Positions 15,425 through 18,146 of a DNA stretch of 18,146 bases are shown one piece after another (positions within the stretch are counted from its first letter, which is position 1; every line of letters begins with the position of its first letter). The notes beneath the pieces were generated by a model. That model was given only the letters and a program-made list of their open reading frames with translations. It was not told the DNA's origin and made no database searches. The stretch comes from CAZLYX01 sp964563885 (GTDB lineage: Bacteria; Pseudomonadota; Gammaproteobacteria; Burkholderiales; Neisseriaceae), in the NCBI GenBank assembly GCA_964563885.1, contig CAZLYX010000041.1:1-18146 (forward strand), read 5' to 3'. The position numbers and the translations under genes were made by a program.

Positions 15425-15462
15425 AAAAAAGGCTACCTGAAACGTTTCAGGTAGCCTTTTTT
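15425..15462. terminator. Bidirectional uptake-sequence terminator
   Basis: A perfect 38-base palindrome centred on AACGTT, with six A before and six T after each uptake sequence (15430-15441 and 15446-15457). It separates hemH (plus) from the convergent NTPase gene (minus) and should stop transcription from both sides. Confidence 0.92.
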
Positions 15463-15540
15463 AATATAAATTAATTACTTAATTACAGTACATGATGATT
15501 ACGATAATTCAGCTACCATACCAATCTTCGAATGGAAAGA

Positions 15541-17766
15541 TTACGCATTTATATAAACATTCGCAAGTAAGTTATCTATTATCGATATCCTGTTATCATC
15601 TGTTTTGCAATTTTTATTCAAGTATTTAGCAACCTCTCTATCTAATACATAATCCATTTCTTCATCATAATTATCCAACGCCGTCTTAACGAGTTCTAAA
15701 CGTACCGTGTCATCCATATCAACTTCTTGCACTAAATATAAAAATATTCCGCTAGAGATTTTAGTAAGGCGTTTAACTAATTCGATATATTGGCTATCAC
15801 TTTTAAAGTAGCTGTTGAGAAACTGTATTTGCTCGATCTCAAGGCTAGCAAGCGAATCCAAAATAATTTTAGCAGCGTTGGGTTTATGCTGTAATACATA
15901 ATTTACAATATCAATATTATAAAATACAGGTTTGCCAAGTGCGTCTTCTCCACACTCTTCAATCACTACCTTAACATCACTATCTTCAAGCTTAAAGTTC
16001 ATATCGGGCACACGTGGCTCAACGTGATGGATGATAAAGTTGGTCGCCACAGCACTCTCGCGATTACCGTGGAAAATGGATGTATACAAGGTAAAGTTAC
16101 GATTAATGTATCCCGCACGCACCAACTCATAGGCCAAGCCTTCTTTTAATTTTTCAGTGCAAATATCTTTGAAAGTTTGCCCAACATCGGTATTATGATC
16201 CTTAAGTTTAATCTTAAAATCAGTCCTCTCGATTAGCTGTACAAAATCTGCGCTTTCGAGATATTTTAAGTCTTCTTTTAGCTTTTTCAGTTCAGCGTTT
16301 TGCCGCTTACCTTCTTGTTCAAGCCATTCTTCAAAGGTAATGCGCTTAAACTCAGGTTCATCTTCCTGCCACTCTTCGAACCACCATCCCAACCACTCTT
16401 GCTCCTCATCGGAATAACTTGGGTCATCAGGTTTGGGGATGTTCTGCATTTGACTCTTGATTCCTGCGCACTCTCTTATAATAGCTTTAATATTTTGATC
16501 TACCAACTCTCGTGAAGATTTATACAGATCATCAAGATTACTTTTACCAAGCCGAATCGCTTCAAAATCTAGCATATGTGTACTTTTGTACAGCATCATG
16601 GCAAACAATTCATTTTCTGTTAAGCCAATTTTTTGAGCAGAATCATCTAAAATAAGAGCTCGAAAAATAATAAATTCATTACATATATTTTTAATCAATC
16701 GCATATCAGGAATATATCTGGTGGCAAGATCGATGGGCTGATTATCAACCTTACTCTCAACGCCTTTTAAGGCATTCACCATCAGATATTTTGCATTCAT
16801 ATGAGTAATAAATGGCACCACAGGTATGATCAGATCAAAAAACTTAGTCCGATTAGCCCGCTCTACCTCAATTGACGCAGCATCGTTCTGACCGTGTTCT
16901 TTTGAATCAAAAATACTGTCTTTGATGGCGTAAATAAACCGTATTGATTTTTTATTCTTGCCTACTACCCGCAAAGAGCTATTGAGCAACGTATTTAGTG
17001 CTCGTAGATTTTCGAAAATCAAAAAGTCATCAAAACGATCTATATCTTCAAAAATAACAATATCGTATTTAGATACTTCAAAAAAATACACGATTTCATC
17101 GAGGTATTGATCAAAATAAGACACAGATTTGTCATCAAGAGTGATTGTGGCAGGCCCTGTAGACAGTTGCTTAAGATGAATCCGACCATGAAATAAGTAA
17201 AGCATGCAATATGTGATGGCTGTAGCAACACAACAGATTAATAAGAGTACCCACCACATTGATTTGGATTGAGGCAATAAGTTATCAATTTTATCTAACC
17301 AGCCAGAAAGGAAAAAAACTATTGTTATTAGAAAACCTATAATCACTGCAAGTTTACATGCCCACCACTTATTGAAACCTTCAATTCCATGAAATCTCGA
17401 ATACGGTGCTTTATGTGGTTGTTCTCGGTAAAGAAGCTGTTTAACGATTTCTCGTTGAATTTGGTTTGTTAGAGTAATGGCTTGTTTGGGCGCAGAGCCA
17501 ACAGTTTTTGAGTCTTCAGTAAACCCTAATGTAGACAAAGACAATTCCATCACACGCTTAGGTTGATTCTTTGCTACTTGCTGTAAAATACTGCTCTTAC
17601 CCACTCCATAATTACCAGAAAGCGCGATATTGCGGATATTAGTATTATCTAGTGCCACTTCAATTGCTTTTACATACTTGCCATGCTGCTTCTCGCAATA
17701 TTCAGGCGTAAGCGGAGTCAACGCCCATTGTTTGTTAATGCTTGATTCTTTTGAACCACTACACAT
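15541..17766 (-). CDS. YobI/KAP-like P-loop NTPase with membrane helices
   Basis: A 741-residue membrane NTPase. Walker A is GNYGVGKSS (51-59). Two hydrophobic helices (about 138-155 and 171-191) lie between it and Walker B (YDIVIFEDIDRF, 234-245). Then come RFIYAIKDSIF (276-286) and NRTKFFDLIIPVVPFI (305-320). This layout, with membrane segments inserted into the P-loop domain, marks the KAP/YobI-type NTPases. Beyond about residue 450 there is a very acidic, Trp-rich stretch (WLGWWFEEWQEDEPEF) and a short coiled-coil-like helix. A C-terminal region follows that I do not recognise. As I recall, B. subtilis YobI is about 1200 residues, so this is a short version; nothing coding-like continues past the stop. 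The start is backed by AAGGG 8 bases upstream. The gene is AT-rich, stands alone beside a tRNA and lacks uptake sequences, which suggests transfer. Some KAP relatives exclude phage (PifA), but the function here is unknown. Confidence 0.75.
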   Translation of the reverse strand: MCSGSKESSINKQWALTPLTPEYCEKQHGKYVKAIEVALDNTNIRNIALSGNYGVGKSSILQQVAKNQPKRVMELSLSTLGFTEDSKTVGSAPKQAITLTNQIQREIVKQLLYREQPHKAPYSRFHGIEGFNKWWACKLAVIIGFLITIVFFLSGWLDKIDNLLPQSKSMWWVLLLICCVATAITYCMLYLFHGRIHLKQLSTGPATITLDDKSVSYFDQYLDEIVYFFEVSKYDIVIFEDIDRFDDFLIFENLRALNTLLNSSLRVVGKNKKSIRFIYAIKDSIFDSKEHGQNDAASIEVERANRTKFFDLIIPVVPFITHMNAKYLMVNALKGVESKVDNQPIDLATRYIPDMRLIKNICNEFIIFRALILDDSAQKIGLTENELFAMMLYKSTHMLDFEAIRLGKSNLDDLYKSSRELVDQNIKAIIRECAGIKSQMQNIPKPDDPSYSDEEQEWLGWWFEEWQEDEPEFKRITFEEWLEQEGKRQNAELKKLKEDLKYLESADFVQLIERTDFKIKLKDHNTDVGQTFKDICTEKLKEGLAYELVRAGYINRNFTLYTSIFHGNRESAVATNFIIHHVEPRVPDMNFKLEDSDVKVVIEECGEDALGKPVFYNIDIVNYVLQHKPNAAKIILDSLASLEIEQIQFLNSYFKSDSQYIELVKRLTKISSGIFLYLVQEVDMDDTVRLELVKTALDNYDEEMDYVLDREVAKYLNKNCKTDDNRISIIDNLLANVYINA

Positions 17767-18053
17767 ATTATTTGCCCTTTAAAATCATTGAGTTTGTGGT
17801 TCAATAAAATGAACATTTTTTATTCATAACTCTGCATCATCGCTTATTTAATTTGGCTACTTTTATTGATGCGTTGTTATAATATTTACTTTTATATCAA
17901 TATCAATTAGTTATAAATTAATTTTTTCAACGCTCAAATGTATAATGAGTTTACCCAAACTAAACAATAACTATAACTTTTAGTATAATACAGGAAGTTG
18001 GTATTTTAAAAGCTAAGAAAAACTTAAGCGAACTGAAATAAAAAAGACCCATT
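17767..18053. other. AT-rich upstream region of the NTPase gene
   Basis: About 290 bases with no gene on either strand. Apart from the promoter listed below and the ribosome site AAGGG just before the NTPase start, I see no operator-like palindrome or recognisable gene remnant. Confidence 0.6.
17879..17906 (-). promoter_or_regulatory. Candidate promoter of the NTPase gene
   Basis: On the minus strand TTGATA (17906-17901), a 16-base spacer and TATTAT (17884-17879), about 110 bases before the start codon. The surroundings are so AT-rich that chance matches are likely. Confidence 0.4.
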
Positions 18054-18092
18054 AAAAAACCCGTTAAGCTATTAAAGCCTAACGGGTTTTTT
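18054..18092 (-). terminator. Terminator of tRNA-Asp
   Basis: A 13-bp stem (AAAAAACCCGTTA at 18054-18066 with TAACGGGTTTTTT at 18080-18092) lies 5 bases beyond the tRNA 3' end. On the minus strand the GC core is followed by six T. A second T-run follows at 18040-18046. Confidence 0.88.
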
Positions 18093-18096
18093 AATT

Positions 18097-18146
18097 TGGC
18101 GGAGTGGACGGGACTCGAACCCGCGACCCCCGGCGTGACAGGCCGG
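18097..18146 (-). tRNA. tRNA-Asp (anticodon GTC), 5' end outside window
   Basis: The 3' 50 bases of a minus-strand tRNA: anticodon arm CCGGC CTGTCAC GCCGG with GTC in the loop, the T arm GCGGG TTCGAGT CCCGT, the 3' acceptor strand and an encoded CCA. The first part (acceptor 5' strand and D arm) is beyond the right edge. Confidence 0.95.

Noticed and set aside
1223..15462. Repeated AGGCTACCTGAA units as a CRISPR array or insertion sequence ends
   Set aside because: The copies are 12-mers scattered at gene ends as inverted pairs, with no regular spacers and no transposase. They fit a DNA uptake sequence.
18097..18146. Attachment site for an integrated element at tRNA-Asp
   Set aside because: No second copy of the tRNA 3' end and no integrase are visible in the window, so the adjacent NTPase cannot be tied to a site-specific integration.

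Overview
The window looks like chromosomal DNA from a member of the Neisseriaceae with low to moderate GC. The strongest clue is the 12-mer AGGCTACCTGAA. It occurs 12 times exactly, counting both strands, mostly as inverted pairs that form terminator-like hairpins. This is the DNA uptake sequence dialect described for Eikenella (AG-eikDUS). The DNA here is much more AT-rich than Eikenella, so a low-GC relative of the Snodgrassella kind is more likely. The genus cannot be fixed from this window. The gene content (ilvI-ilvH-ilvC, a diheme cytochrome c5, anmK, ftsK, hemH) fits the family.

Left part (1-6456), all genes on the minus strand. A surface-type lipoprotein gene runs off the left edge. 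Upstream of it is a decayed relative (864-1219) that keeps a TbpB-like barrel C-terminus. Next come an NAD-type aldehyde dehydrogenase (aldA-like) and the branched-chain amino acid genes ilvI, ilvH and ilvC. ilvI and ilvH overlap by 4 bases. ilvC is set off by a hairpin with 27-base arms built around the uptake sequence.

Middle part (6457-9507), an AT-rich accessory stretch with no uptake sequences. It holds one intact gene, a FemAB/GNAT-like acyltransferase (7051-8082), and about 1 kb without an intact gene. Inside that 1 kb is a clearly broken patatin-like phospholipase (about 8348-8703). A tRNA-Arg(CCG) follows on the minus strand.

Right part (9508-15353), a block of plus-strand housekeeping genes. 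It contains a membrane-anchored diheme cytochrome c5 (respiration), anhydro-MurNAc kinase AnmK (cell-wall recycling), the DNA translocase FtsK (division and chromosome segregation) and ferrochelatase HemH (heme synthesis). A perfect 38-base uptake-sequence palindrome ends hemH and also the convergent gene beyond it.

Right edge (15541-18146). A 741-residue YobI/KAP-like P-loop NTPase with two membrane helices inserted between Walker A and Walker B lies on the minus strand. It is AT-rich, has no uptake sequence and sits beside a tRNA-Asp, which is cut by the window end. It is the best candidate for an accessory function, possibly defence. That role is inferred from family and context and is not shown by the sequence.
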